Of a stretch of DNA of 38,551 bases, positions 23,455 through 31,609 are shown piece by piece; positions within the stretch are counted from its first letter, which is position 1; each line of letters begins with the position of its first letter. Source of the DNA: Spirosoma fluviale. GTDB lineage: Bacteria > Bacteroidota > Bacteroidia > Cytophagales > Spirosomataceae. Location: the NCBI GenBank assembly GCA_945885545.1, contig CAMCYZ010000010.1:1-38551 (forward strand). Reading direction: 5' to 3'. The notes below the pieces were generated by a model, which worked only from the letters and a program-made list of their open reading frames with translations, was not told the DNA's origin and did no database searches. The position numbers were made by a program, and so were the translations under genes.

Positions 23455-25785
23455 ATGACAAAGCATGAAATATTCTTTTCGACAGGCATCAAAGAAAATC
23501 TTCTTGAAACTTTAGATAAGCAAATACCTTTTCCTCATCAGCTAGGGCATAAATCCCTGATTATTGAGACCGATGAGCTCAGTGATTATCTGGCAGAAGC
23601 CGTTAAAATTCTTAAAACGAATAAAGTAGGCTTAGAAACAAAAAAACAGAGTTTCAAAGTTTTGGGATATAGCTGTGCATCCTGTGCCCATAGTGCCGAA
23701 ACTGTCCTGAAATACGTTGATGGTGTTTATGGTTCATCTGCAAATTATGCCAATCACTCAGTCACTGTTGAATATCTACCTCAGCTCACCAATCCAGATA
23801 TTTTCAAAAGCAACCTCAAAGAAATTGGCTTTGATTTGGTTCTTGATGATAACTTTGAAAGTGCCAACCAACAAAGATTCGAAACTCAGAAAAGGAATTT
23901 GATTTTTGCGGGATTTTTTGCCATTCCGTTGTTTATAATGGGCATGTTTTTGATGGATTGGGCTATAGGTCAATATATTATGTGGGCTTTGAGTACACCT
24001 TTGGTATTTTATTTTGGGAGACATTTTTTTATAAATGCCTGGAATAAAGCCAAAAGATTGGAAAGCAATATGGATACTTTGGTGGCTCTCAGCACGGGTG
24101 TAGCATATATTTTCAGTGTTGTCAATTTACTCTTTCCACACGTTTTTCATCAACAACATCATGCTCAAATCTACTTTGAATCAGCGGGAATTGTTATATT
24201 TTTCGTGTTACTGGGTAAATATCTAGAGGATTCAGCCAAAAATAGAGCTTCAGATTCAATAAAGAAACTGATGGAATTGGATGAGAAAAATGTAAAAATC
24301 TTGGTAAATCAGCAGATTGTTGAAAAACATATTGATGAAGTTAATCACGGTGACACCGTAAGGGTTTTGCCGGGACAAAAAATACCATTAGACGGGAAAG
24401 TGATTGGCGGCACTTCGAGCGTCAATGAAAGCATGATTACGGGAGAGCCACTTCCGAAAACCAAAAACCTAGACGACATGGTTTTTGCTGGCACCATAAA
24501 CGTAGAAGGGGTTCTTGATTTTGAAGTAACAAAAGTACATTCAGAAACCTATTTGGCATCCATTATTACTAAAGTGGAAGAGGCACTTTCATCAAAAGCA
24601 CCTATTCAAAAGAAAGTTGACAAGTTTTCTAGCATTTTTGTGCCTATTGTCATTTCTGCCTCGATTTTGAGTTTTATAGTTTGGTTTTTTGTTTTTAACA
24701 AATCAGAGATGGCCTTATTGAGCTTCATAACGATATTGGTGGTAGCATGTCCTTGTGCTATGGGTCTCGCAACACCCACCGCCTTGATGGTGGGCATAGG
24801 CAAAGGTGCTCAAAATGGCATTTTGATAAAGAATGCAGAATCGCTCGAAAAAACTGGTAAAATAACCGACTTGGTTCTTGACAAGACAGGAACAATCACT
24901 ACAGGTAAACCCAAAGTGTTAAAAGTATTTTGGAATGATGATTCAAAAAAATCTATATTAGCTGCGTTGGAAGCGAATTCAAGTCATCCTTTGGCTAAGG
25001 CAATAGTTGATTTTTTACCACAAAAAGAATTTATAAATATTCAGAATTTTCAAAATATTCCCGGCAAAGGAATAAAGGGCATACTTGAAGGCAATCTTTA
25101 TTTGGCTGGAAATAAGCAATTTGTATTACAGAATAACATTGAAATATTCAAAAACGATTTTGAAGATTCCGAAAATTCCATGGTGTATTTTGCGAATGAA
25201 AAAGAATTATTGGGAATATTAGAAATTGGAGATGAGCTCAAGCCTGACATTGCAAAACACTTGAAAGTCATTAAAAATCAAGGCATTAAGATACATCTGC
25301 TTTCTGGAGATAATATTTTCGCTGTAAAGAAAATAGCTAAGAAACTAGGAATTGAAAACTTTAAAGGAGAAGTTTTGCCGGAGCAAAAAGCAGACTACAT
25401 CAATTCTCTTAAATCAGATAAAGCCGTGATTGCGATGGTTGGTGATGGAATAAACGATACTTTGGCCTTTACGCAAGCTGATGTTTCCATAGCTATGAGC
25501 GACGGTGCCGATGTTGCTAAAGAGGTTGCCGACATTACTATTCTTGGGCACGATTTGTCAAGGGTTAAAAAGGCTATAACTTTGTCGAAGAATACATCAG
25601 CCACCATCAATCAAAACTTGTTTTGGGCATTTTTCTATAATGTTCTTGCCATTCCGGTGGCTGCTGGAGTATTGTTTCCAAGTACAGGTTTTCTGATGCA
25701 ACCCATGTATGCCAGTGCCGCCATGGCCATGAGTTCGATAAGTGTGGTGGCCAATAGTTTGAGATTAAAAATGAAGAATATATAA
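23455..25785 (+). CDS. copA: Cu(I)-exporting P1B-type ATPase
   Basis: A 776-residue heavy-metal P-type ATPase in the inner membrane that pumps Cu(I) (or Ag(I)) out of the cytoplasm. An N-terminal extension of about 65 residues precedes an HMA domain with GYSCASC (Cys74, Cys77). The transport site is ACPCAMG (Cys432, Cys434), the phosphorylated Asp is Asp476 in DKTGT, and the nucleotide domain has SSHPLAKA and GDGIND. FYNVL and MAMSSISVV in the last two helices are the residues that mark the copper subtype (P1B-1). There are eight expected membrane segments. It is followed by a small HMA protein likely to serve as chaperone. Confidence 0.95.
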   Translation: MTKHEIFFSTGIKENLLETLDKQIPFPHQLGHKSLIIETDELSDYLAEAVKILKTNKVGLETKKQSFKVLGYSCASCAHSAETVLKYVDGVYGSSANYANHSVTVEYLPQLTNPDIFKSNLKEIGFDLVLDDNFESANQQRFETQKRNLIFAGFFAIPLFIMGMFLMDWAIGQYIMWALSTPLVFYFGRHFFINAWNKAKRLESNMDTLVALSTGVAYIFSVVNLLFPHVFHQQHHAQIYFESAGIVIFFVLLGKYLEDSAKNRASDSIKKLMELDEKNVKILVNQQIVEKHIDEVNHGDTVRVLPGQKIPLDGKVIGGTSSVNESMITGEPLPKTKNLDDMVFAGTINVEGVLDFEVTKVHSETYLASIITKVEEALSSKAPIQKKVDKFSSIFVPIVISASILSFIVWFFVFNKSEMALLSFITILVVACPCAMGLATPTALMVGIGKGAQNGILIKNAESLEKTGKITDLVLDKTGTITTGKPKVLKVFWNDDSKKSILAALEANSSHPLAKAIVDFLPQKEFINIQNFQNIPGKGIKGILEGNLYLAGNKQFVLQNNIEIFKNDFEDSENSMVYFANEKELLGILEIGDELKPDIAKHLKVIKNQGIKIHLLSGDNIFAVKKIAKKLGIENFKGEVLPEQKADYINSLKSDKAVIAMVGDGINDTLAFTQADVSIAMSDGADVAKEVADITILGHDLSRVKKAITLSKNTSATINQNLFWAFFYNVLAIPVAAGVLFPSTGFLMQPMYASAAMAMSSISVVANSLRLKMKNI

Positions 25786-25793
25786 ATTGATTA

Positions 25794-25902
25794 GAACACA
25801 GATGACACGGATTAAACTGATATGCACGGATTTTTAAATAAAATTTTTTCTACGGTCTTCTTAAACAAACAATCCGTGTCAAATCCATGCAATCCGTGTT
25901 CC
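25794..25902. repeat. Inverted-repeat element with CACGGATT units
   Basis: In the copA-HMA gap, GAACACAGATGACACGGATT and GCACGGATT on the left face AATCCGTGTC and CAATCCGTGTTCC on the right, an imperfect inverted repeat of about 109 bases with an AT-rich centre. The unit CACGGATT occurs four times counting both strands. It is reminiscent of a dispersed repeat known to me from Bacteroidota intergenic DNA (from memory). The HMA gene start lies 19 bases past the right arm. Confidence 0.5.
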
Positions 25903-25921
25903 AATAAAACAAACAAACAAA

Positions 25922-26125
25922 ATGAAATTCAAATCAAATATCAATTGCCAAAACTGCGTAGCAAAAGTAAAAAATACACTTGACACGCTGGTAGGTACCG
26001 ACGCTTGGAAAGTGGACACTGAAAATCCTGCTAAGATTTTGGACATTACGAATCCAGATATTTCAGCTACTGAAGTGGTAAATAAACTTAAAAGAATTGG
26101 TTTTACGGCCGAATTGATAGACTGA
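25922..26125 (+). CDS. Small heavy-metal-associated (CopZ-like) protein
   Basis: A 67-residue single HMA domain with the metal-binding pair in NCQNC (Cys9, Cys12) near the N-terminus. Its second half runs through a strand and helix to the conserved KRIGFTAEL C-terminal strand. It would bind Cu(I) and deliver it to the ATPase, cytoplasmic. It is downstream of copA, across the inverted-repeat element, and converges on ispF with 12 bases between them. The methionine that usually precedes the first cysteine in a GMTC motif is absent (NINCQNC), so its affinity may differ. Confidence 0.85.
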   Translation: MKFKSNINCQNCVAKVKNTLDTLVGTDAWKVDTENPAKILDITNPDISATEVVNKLKRIGFTAELID

Positions 26126-26144
26126 AATCGATAAAAATCAGTCT
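26119..26144. terminator. Hairpin over the convergent stop codons of the HMA gene and ispF
   Basis: AGACTGA and TCAGTCT form a perfect 7-base stem around 12 bases. The left arm ends with the HMA stop codon and the right arm begins with the ispF stop codon, so one hairpin may end both transcripts. Flanking U-runs are short. Confidence 0.38.
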
Positions 26145-26617
26145 TTATAAAGCAAACAAACGGCGTGGGCTTCCAAGCCTTCTTTCTTGCCAACAAAACC
26201 CATGGTTTCGGAGGTGGTGGCTTTTATAGAAACGTCATCTGCCTCAATGTTGCAGCATTGAGCTATGGCAACTTTCATTTCGGGTATATACTTGCCTATT
26301 TTGGGTTCTTCCAAAATCAAGGTACTGTCTATATTCCCAACTTTGTAGCCTTTCTCCGCTATCATTTCGGTTACTTTAGTCAGAAAAACCTTGCTGTCCA
26401 TACCTCGCCACTGCGGATCCGTATTTTTAAAATGTTTGCCAATATCACCCAAAGACAAAGCCCCCAAAAGAGCGTCACAAATGGCATGTAGCAACACGTC
26501 GGCATCAGAATGCCCCATAGAACCTACCGAATGCGGTATTTTGATTCCACCCAAACTTAACTCATACCCTTCTGCCAACTGATGCACATCGTAACCGTGC
26601 CCTATTCTGAATTTCAT
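26138..26617 (-). CDS. ispF: 2-C-methyl-D-erythritol 2,4-cyclodiphosphate synthase
   Basis: A 159-residue IspF, which makes the cyclic diphosphate used by IspG in the MEP pathway. The start RIGHGYDVHQL supplies the metal ligands Asp10 and His12; MGHSDADVLLHAICDALLG is the central block with the third metal His. SIKATTSETMGFVGKKEG is the substrate-binding C-terminal segment. Length is normal. It works as a trimer in the cytoplasm. It is encoded 12 kb from ispG. A repeat-like element lies 15 bases before its start. Confidence 0.96.
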   Translation of the reverse strand: MKFRIGHGYDVHQLAEGYELSLGGIKIPHSVGSMGHSDADVLLHAICDALLGALSLGDIGKHFKNTDPQWRGMDSKVFLTKVTEMIAEKGYKVGNIDSTLILEEPKIGKYIPEMKVAIAQCCNIEADDVSIKATTSETMGFVGKKEGLEAHAVCLLYKD

Positions 26618-26631
26618 ATTTTCTTGTTTTA

Positions 26632-26656
26632 ACCGCTAGGACGCCATGTCGCAAAG
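26632..26656. repeat. GCAAAG-type intergenic repeat, copy 2
   Basis: A 25-base stretch that begins ACCGCTAGGACGCC and ends TCGCAAAG, similar in layout to 16378-16402. On the minus strand it lies 14 bases before the ispF start, so it sits in the leader or promoter of that gene. Confidence 0.42.
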
Positions 26657-26749
26657 TTTTTTTACGTTTAACGAAATGCTCCTGAGTAGTTTCTTTTTAT
26701 TTTTTTATCACAAAATTAGCCATAAATTTACACCAAATTAAAGTATTTG

Positions 26750-27985
26750 ATGATTCAATTCCAACATTTCGAACTCAACAACGGCCTAAAAGTTTACGTT
26801 CACGAAGATCCAACCAGCCCAATAGCCGCATTTAACATCTGCTATAATGTTGGCTCTAGAGACGAAGACCCTGATAAAACAGGCTTTGCACACTTGTTTG
26901 AGCATCTGATGTTTGGAGGTTCTAAAAATATTCCTTCATACGACGAACCCCTCCAAAGAGTTGGTGGAGAAAACAATGCTTTTACCTCTCCTGATATAAC
27001 AAACTATTACATCACTCTTCCAGTTGAAAATCTGGAAACGGCATTTTGGCTTGAATCTGACAGAATGATGAGTTTATCTTTTGACCCAAAAGTGCTTGAG
27101 GTTCAGCGAAGTGTGGTGATTGAAGAATTCAAACAACGCTACTTAAACCAGCCTTATGGTGATGTATGGCTAAAACTAAGGCCTTTGGCTTATCAAGTGC
27201 ATCCATACAAATGGGCCACCATAGGTAAAGAAATTAGCCATATTGAAAATGCCACTATGGACGATGTCAAGTCGTTTTTCTATTCGCATTATTTGCCAAA
27301 CAACGCGACTTTGGTGGTGGGCGGAAAGGTGACGGTAAGCCAAATAGAGAAGCTAGCCAAGAAATGGTTTGGAGATATTCCATCTGCTGTAATAGAACCA
27401 AGAAACTTGCCAATGGAACCTTTACAAGCAGAGGTAAGAAGACTTGAAACCACTGCTAAGGTACCTTTAACTGCTATTTATAAGACCTACCATACACCAG
27501 GCAGATACCATGACAACTATTATGCGGTAGATTTATTGAGTGACGTACTGGGAAGGGGGAAGTCTGCTAGACTTCATCAAAAATTGGTAAAAGAAACCAA
27601 ACTTTTCAATAATATCTCCGCCTACAGCACAGGTTCTTTAGACCCAGGAATGTTTGTTGTCAGCGGTAATCTTAACCAAGGAGTTGACTTAAGAATTGCA
27701 GAAGATGCTCTAAATGAAGAACTTGAAAATATTAAGAACGCTAACATTACAGAAATAGAACTTGACAAAGTAAAGCACCAAGCACTAGCCACAGTAGCAT
27801 TTGGAGAGGTAGAGCTTCTTAACAGGGTGATGAACATCGCTTTTGCGGCCAATGCAGGTGATGTGAATTACTGTAATCAAGACAAAGACAAAATTGAAGC
27901 CATCACTGCCGAAATGATGCACAAAGAGGCTATTGAAGTTTTAAGAAGTGATAATTGCAGTACTTTGATTTATGGAGCGGAGTAG
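26750..27985 (+). CDS. M16 family zinc metallopeptidase
   Basis: A 411-residue single-unit M16 (pitrilysin/insulinase-like) peptidase. The zinc site is HLFEH (His48, Glu51, His52), with the third ligand glutamate in RSVVIEEFKQRY (about 125), so the site is complete. There is no clear signal peptide, although one could be overlooked. M16 members of this length usually work with a second, inactive half; none is encoded next to it here. ATG 26750 was preferred to a TTG one codon upstream. Confidence 0.9.
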   Translation: MIQFQHFELNNGLKVYVHEDPTSPIAAFNICYNVGSRDEDPDKTGFAHLFEHLMFGGSKNIPSYDEPLQRVGGENNAFTSPDITNYYITLPVENLETAFWLESDRMMSLSFDPKVLEVQRSVVIEEFKQRYLNQPYGDVWLKLRPLAYQVHPYKWATIGKEISHIENATMDDVKSFFYSHYLPNNATLVVGGKVTVSQIEKLAKKWFGDIPSAVIEPRNLPMEPLQAEVRRLETTAKVPLTAIYKTYHTPGRYHDNYYAVDLLSDVLGRGKSARLHQKLVKETKLFNNISAYSTGSLDPGMFVVSGNLNQGVDLRIAEDALNEELENIKNANITEIELDKVKHQALATVAFGEVELLNRVMNIAFAANAGDVNYCNQDKDKIEAITAEMMHKEAIEVLRSDNCSTLIYGAE

Positions 27986-28174
27986 AATCCAGTGACTAAT
28001 CAGTTTGAATCATTTACTCAAATTCAATATTTCAAAAAAATAGAGACACTTATTAATTCAAAAACGTACTGAAATACCAGTTGTGAGAATTTCATAATTC
28101 TTAAACTTAATTCTGCAACAGTTTTACCTCCGCCAAGCCCGACCTTTGATTCAAAACTTAAACTAACCAACTCT

Positions 28175-28711
28175 ATGTTTAAATATCAATCAATTAGTGT
28201 TTACGGATTTTTGATTATTTTGTCGGGCGTTTCTTTATTGATAAAATCGGGTTCAGACATCAAAATTCACGCTCTCGTACTCTCATTAACTCTGATTTTA
28301 AGTGCAATTATAGCGGGCGTTGCCGCTTTAAAAACGTTGACCAATAAAGTGCAAAGTCGTTATCATACTCTTCATGCAGTCGGTTTACTTTTTTATGGTA
28401 TTTTTCTATTTTTCTACCCCAAAACTGTTTCTGAATTCTCAGATATCACCGCACTATTTATCATCTTTTATGGTTTTTCGGAGATTATATTTTGCTTTTG
28501 GTTATTCAATTTAGAGGCTAAAATCAGCATATTCCAATTGGTTCTGAGACTTGCCTTGGGGTTTGTTTTTTTTCTCAGCTCAATACTCATGATTGGCTTA
28601 AGACATCCCTATCAGGCTGCTGAATTAATAAGTGCGGGAGTGATTTTTATCATAATTGGTACACAAGTGGTTCTCACGGTTCCGATTGTTACAAAATTAA
28701 GTACGGTTTAA
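28175..28711 (+). CDS. HdeD/DUF308-like six-helix membrane protein
   Basis: A 178-residue protein with about six hydrophobic segments separated by short loops, in three pairs, resembling the DUF308/HdeD family. Conserved-looking features include FYPKTVSEF and an ALFIIFYGFSEIIF segment. The family is named after an acid-stress locus, but its molecular role is not known. The gene stands alone between the M16 peptidase and a decayed gene. Family assignment is moderate. Confidence 0.6.
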   Translation: MFKYQSISVYGFLIILSGVSLLIKSGSDIKIHALVLSLTLILSAIIAGVAALKTLTNKVQSRYHTLHAVGLLFYGIFLFFYPKTVSEFSDITALFIIFYGFSEIIFCFWLFNLEAKISIFQLVLRLALGFVFFLSSILMIGLRHPYQAAELISAGVIFIIIGTQVVLTVPIVTKLSTV

Positions 28712-28882
28712 AATTCACTATTTTCAAATTTCACCAAAGCAACGAACATATATTCCAGCATTTTTTTGCCATAATAACCTCAAAATTTGGAGTTAAAAAA
28801 ATAAATCTGCGAATAAATAAAAAGTCTGAGGTAAAGATTCAAAAAACGCCAAATTTGGTTTAACAAACAAACCCTAAATTTT

Positions 28883-29100
28883 ATGAATACTAAAAATTTC
28901 TTCACACTTTAGATTATCAACTGTATAGTGTTCGGTATCGCTCTATTCTTTTTCCAAGATTTCCTTGTTAAAGAATACCATTCAAATGCTGATTGGAGAA
29001 ACGAAACCTCAAAATTGGTTATAAAAGGTTATGTCTCCTTCTTCTACAGCAGAAGCTATTTCCGATATCACTGTTCGGAAAGAAAAAAGTATTTTGAAAC
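28883..29100 (+). pseudogene. Remnant of a small membrane protein gene
   Basis: ATG 28883 opens MNTKNFFTL, then an in-frame TAG (28910-28912) interrupts, and the same frame continues with IINCIVFGIALFFFQDFLV, a membrane-helix-like stretch, to about 29040. After that the frame loses hydrophobicity while a different frame carries LLLLQQKLFPISLFGKKKVF and ends at a stop near 29097. A nonsense change (possibly CAG to TAG) plus a frameshift would explain this. I do not recognise the family. It may instead be a chance pattern. Confidence 0.35.
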
Positions 29101-29130
29101 CCCTCATTTTCAAACCATTGAGAATGAGGG
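29101..29130 (-). terminator. Hairpin downstream of the glycosylasparaginase gene
   Basis: CCCTCATTTTC and GAGAATGAGGG pair with one G-U around an 8-base loop. On the minus strand it follows the asparaginase stop by 10 bases. The trailing U-run is weak, so it may end the sulfatase operon only in part. Confidence 0.38.
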
Positions 29131-29140
29131 ATTAGATTAT

Positions 29141-30181
29141 TTAAGAAAAATGGCTTTTTGCCTTTATCACTTTACCATTTCCTGGAGCTGTAGTTACCGA
29201 AAACACAAAACCGGGATTGACGGCATAAGCACCATATTCTCCATTTTTGTTCAATGCTATCAGCCCTACTTGAAAATCTCTGGCTTTTTTCGGATTAATT
29301 TTTACCAATCTGTCCACTGCCATTTTACAGGCCGCTTCAGGTGATTTGCCTTGTCGCATAAATTCTACCACCATGGCAGCTCCTGCTATCCGTATCACTT
29401 CTTCGCCTTGACCAGAACCTGTGCAGGCACCCACTTCGTTGTCCACATAAAGACCAGCTCCAATAATTGGAGAGTCGCCTACCCTACCTCGCATTTTGAA
29501 TCCCATCCCCGAGGTAGTACAAGCACCCGAAAGGTTTCCGGAATAATCCAAAGCCAGCAAGGCCATGGTGTCGTGGTTAAATTCACCGTTTTCCAACATC
29601 TGTGGTGCAAATGGGCCTTTGCCTTTTTGCATGGCTTTATTTTGCTCCAATTCTATGTTCTTAATGGGTTTATATTCCGATTTTTGAAGCCAATTTTTAT
29701 AAGCATTCTCGGCATCTTTGGATAGTTTGTCTTCTTCTACCTTAAAACCTTTTTCTATCGCAAACTGTCTTGCACCATCGCCTACCAAAAGCACGTGAGG
29801 CGTATCTTCCATCACTTTTCTAGCTACCGAAATGGGGTGCTTGATATTCTCCATGAATGCAACACCACCGCAATTCATTTTTTCGTCCATTATGCAGGCA
29901 TCTAGGGTCACTTTACCTTCCCTGTCGGGATTCCCGCCCAAGCCAACACAGCAGTTGATGGTATCTTCAATATTGTTCGCTCCTTTTTCAACGGCATCTA
30001 ATGCTCTACCATTTGGTTTTTTCAAAACCTCCATAGCGGCTTCGTTTACGGGTATTCCGCTATCCCAAGTAGAAATTACAATGGGCTTTTCCCTCACCAT
30101 TGGTGCTGCAAAACTCTTCGGAAATGACATTGTAACTATGCCTAATAGGCTTCTATTCAAGAACTTTCTTCTGTTATTCAT
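29141..30181 (-). CDS. Glycosylasparaginase (aspartylglucosaminidase), exported
   Basis: A 346-residue Ntn-hydrolase of the asparaginase-2 / glycosylasparaginase family, which cuts the link between N-acetylglucosamine and asparagine in glycoproteins. The N-terminus NNRRKFLNRSLL is a twin-arginine-like signal, so export is likely. The autocleavage site is FNHDTMALLALD with the catalytic Thr205; VGLGGNPDREGKVTLDA (79-95) and GDSPIIGAGLYVDNEVGA are further family blocks. It lies 6 bases after a sulfatase gene and two sulfatases share the operon, which fits degradation of sulfated glycoproteins. Confidence 0.9.
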   Translation of the reverse strand: MNNRRKFLNRSLLGIVTMSFPKSFAAPMVREKPIVISTWDSGIPVNEAAMEVLKKPNGRALDAVEKGANNIEDTINCCVGLGGNPDREGKVTLDACIMDEKMNCGGVAFMENIKHPISVARKVMEDTPHVLLVGDGARQFAIEKGFKVEEDKLSKDAENAYKNWLQKSEYKPIKNIELEQNKAMQKGKGPFAPQMLENGEFNHDTMALLALDYSGNLSGACTTSGMGFKMRGRVGDSPIIGAGLYVDNEVGACTGSGQGEEVIRIAGAAMVVEFMRQGKSPEAACKMAVDRLVKINPKKARDFQVGLIALNKNGEYGAYAVNPGFVFSVTTAPGNGKVIKAKSHFS

Positions 30182-30187
30182 GTTTAA

Positions 30188-31609
30188 TTAATTATCAATT
30201 CTACCAATTTCTCTTCTATTTTTTCCTTCTTTTTGCGTCAAAGCATCACCCAAATCTTCTCTTGCATTGTCCGCAATCTCGTTCAATTGTTTGGTAATTT
30301 CAGGATAATCAAACATTAGATTATACCTCTCGCCTGGGTCTCTTCTCAAATCATACAATCCTCCTGAAAAATTATGATTTTCATTGGCTCCTCCCGGCAT
30401 TCCGTCTTTTCCTGGTGAAAATCCTTCATAAGTTCTGCCGGGATGAGGAAATACTAATTTCCAATTTCCATACCTTACTGCCTCAAGATTATTTCTTCTG
30501 TAGTAATACAAAAAAGTTTCACGAGGCTCAGCATCTGTTTTACCATTTAATACTTCCATCAAACTTAGGCCATCTATTCTTCTTTTTGGCATTTTGGCAC
30601 CTGTAGCCTCAACTATCGTAGGCAAAATATCTATGGCTGAAGATAAACTACTACTCACCAATCCGCTAGGAATTTTTCCTTTCCAAGACATCAAACAAGG
30701 TACTTTTTGTCCTCCATCATACGTTGAGCCTTTTCCTTCTCTCAAGCCGCCTGTAGAGCCAGCGTGGTTGCCGTAATTAAACCACGGCCCGTTGTCGCTG
30801 GTAACTATCACCAAAGTATTATCATCTAATTTAAGTTTTTTCAATGTTTCTCTTACTTGGCCAAGGCTCCAATCTAGCTCCATTACTACATCTCCATAGA
30901 GGCCTTGTTTGGACTTCCCTTTAAATTTGGATGAAACTCCCAAAGGTACATGGGGCATTGGATGAGCCAAATAAACAAAAAATGGTTTATCTTTTTTTCT
31001 AGTAATAAAATCAAGGGCTTTCTCTGTAAACCAGGTCGTAAACTGGGTATTATCAGGATTGGTTTCTATGGTTTCATCATTTTTAATCAAAGGTAAAGCT
31101 GGATAATAATTCTTTGTTACAGGATGATTGGGCCACATATCATGAGAATATGGGATACCAAAAAATTCATCGAAACCGTGGTTTCTAGGAAGGAATTTGG
31201 GTACATGACCTAAATGCCATTTTCCGAAAGCTGCTGTTTCATATCCTTGGTCCTTCAATAATTCAGCGATGGTTTCTTCGTCGGGATTTAAACCAATTTT
31301 GGCTGTATGGTCTATGGCTCCGCTAAAACCCAATCTATTTGGGTAGCAACCCGTTAAAAGTCCGGCCCTTGAAGCAGTACAAACTGCCTGCGGGGAGTAA
31401 AACTGCGTGAAAGAGATGCCCTCAGCTGCCATTTGGTCAAAATTTGGCGTGGTGTAACCCTGTGCTCCATATCTTGCAATATCTCCATAGCCCATGTCGT
31501 CTATATAAATCAGAACTATATTGGGTTTATCAACTTTAGATTTTTTAAAACTCATTGCTAAAACCCCAAAAAGTGCTATTGCTAGAACTAGAAAATGTTT
31601 GTTTTTCAT
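30188..31609 (-). CDS. Secreted type I sulfatase
   Basis: A 473-residue sulfatase. The signal peptide is at 1-20. The metal-binding start is IVLIYIDDMGYGD with Asp38 and Asp39. The formylglycine site is Cys77 in CTASRAGLLTG, matching C-x-[PA]-x-R, so it must be matured by a formylglycine-generating enzyme encoded elsewhere. GKWHLGHVP and TSDNGPW carry other catalytic residues. It would remove sulfate groups from sugars outside the cytoplasm. Its start overlaps the stop of the preceding sulfatase by 4 bases and the asparaginase gene follows after 6 bases, so all three are one operon. The substrate is unknown. Confidence 0.92.
   Translation of the reverse strand: MKNKHFLVLAIALFGVLAMSFKKSKVDKPNIVLIYIDDMGYGDIARYGAQGYTTPNFDQMAAEGISFTQFYSPQAVCTASRAGLLTGCYPNRLGFSGAIDHTAKIGLNPDEETIAELLKDQGYETAAFGKWHLGHVPKFLPRNHGFDEFFGIPYSHDMWPNHPVTKNYYPALPLIKNDETIETNPDNTQFTTWFTEKALDFITRKKDKPFFVYLAHPMPHVPLGVSSKFKGKSKQGLYGDVVMELDWSLGQVRETLKKLKLDDNTLVIVTSDNGPWFNYGNHAGSTGGLREGKGSTYDGGQKVPCLMSWKGKIPSGLVSSSLSSAIDILPTIVEATGAKMPKRRIDGLSLMEVLNGKTDAEPRETFLYYYRRNNLEAVRYGNWKLVFPHPGRTYEGFSPGKDGMPGGANENHNFSGGLYDLRRDPGERYNLMFDYPEITKQLNEIADNAREDLGDALTQKEGKNRREIGRIDN

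Noticed and set aside
28928-29344. Open frame of 138 codons on the plus strand
   Set aside because: Its second half is antisense to the well-supported glycosylasparaginase gene; only the first part may reflect a decayed gene.
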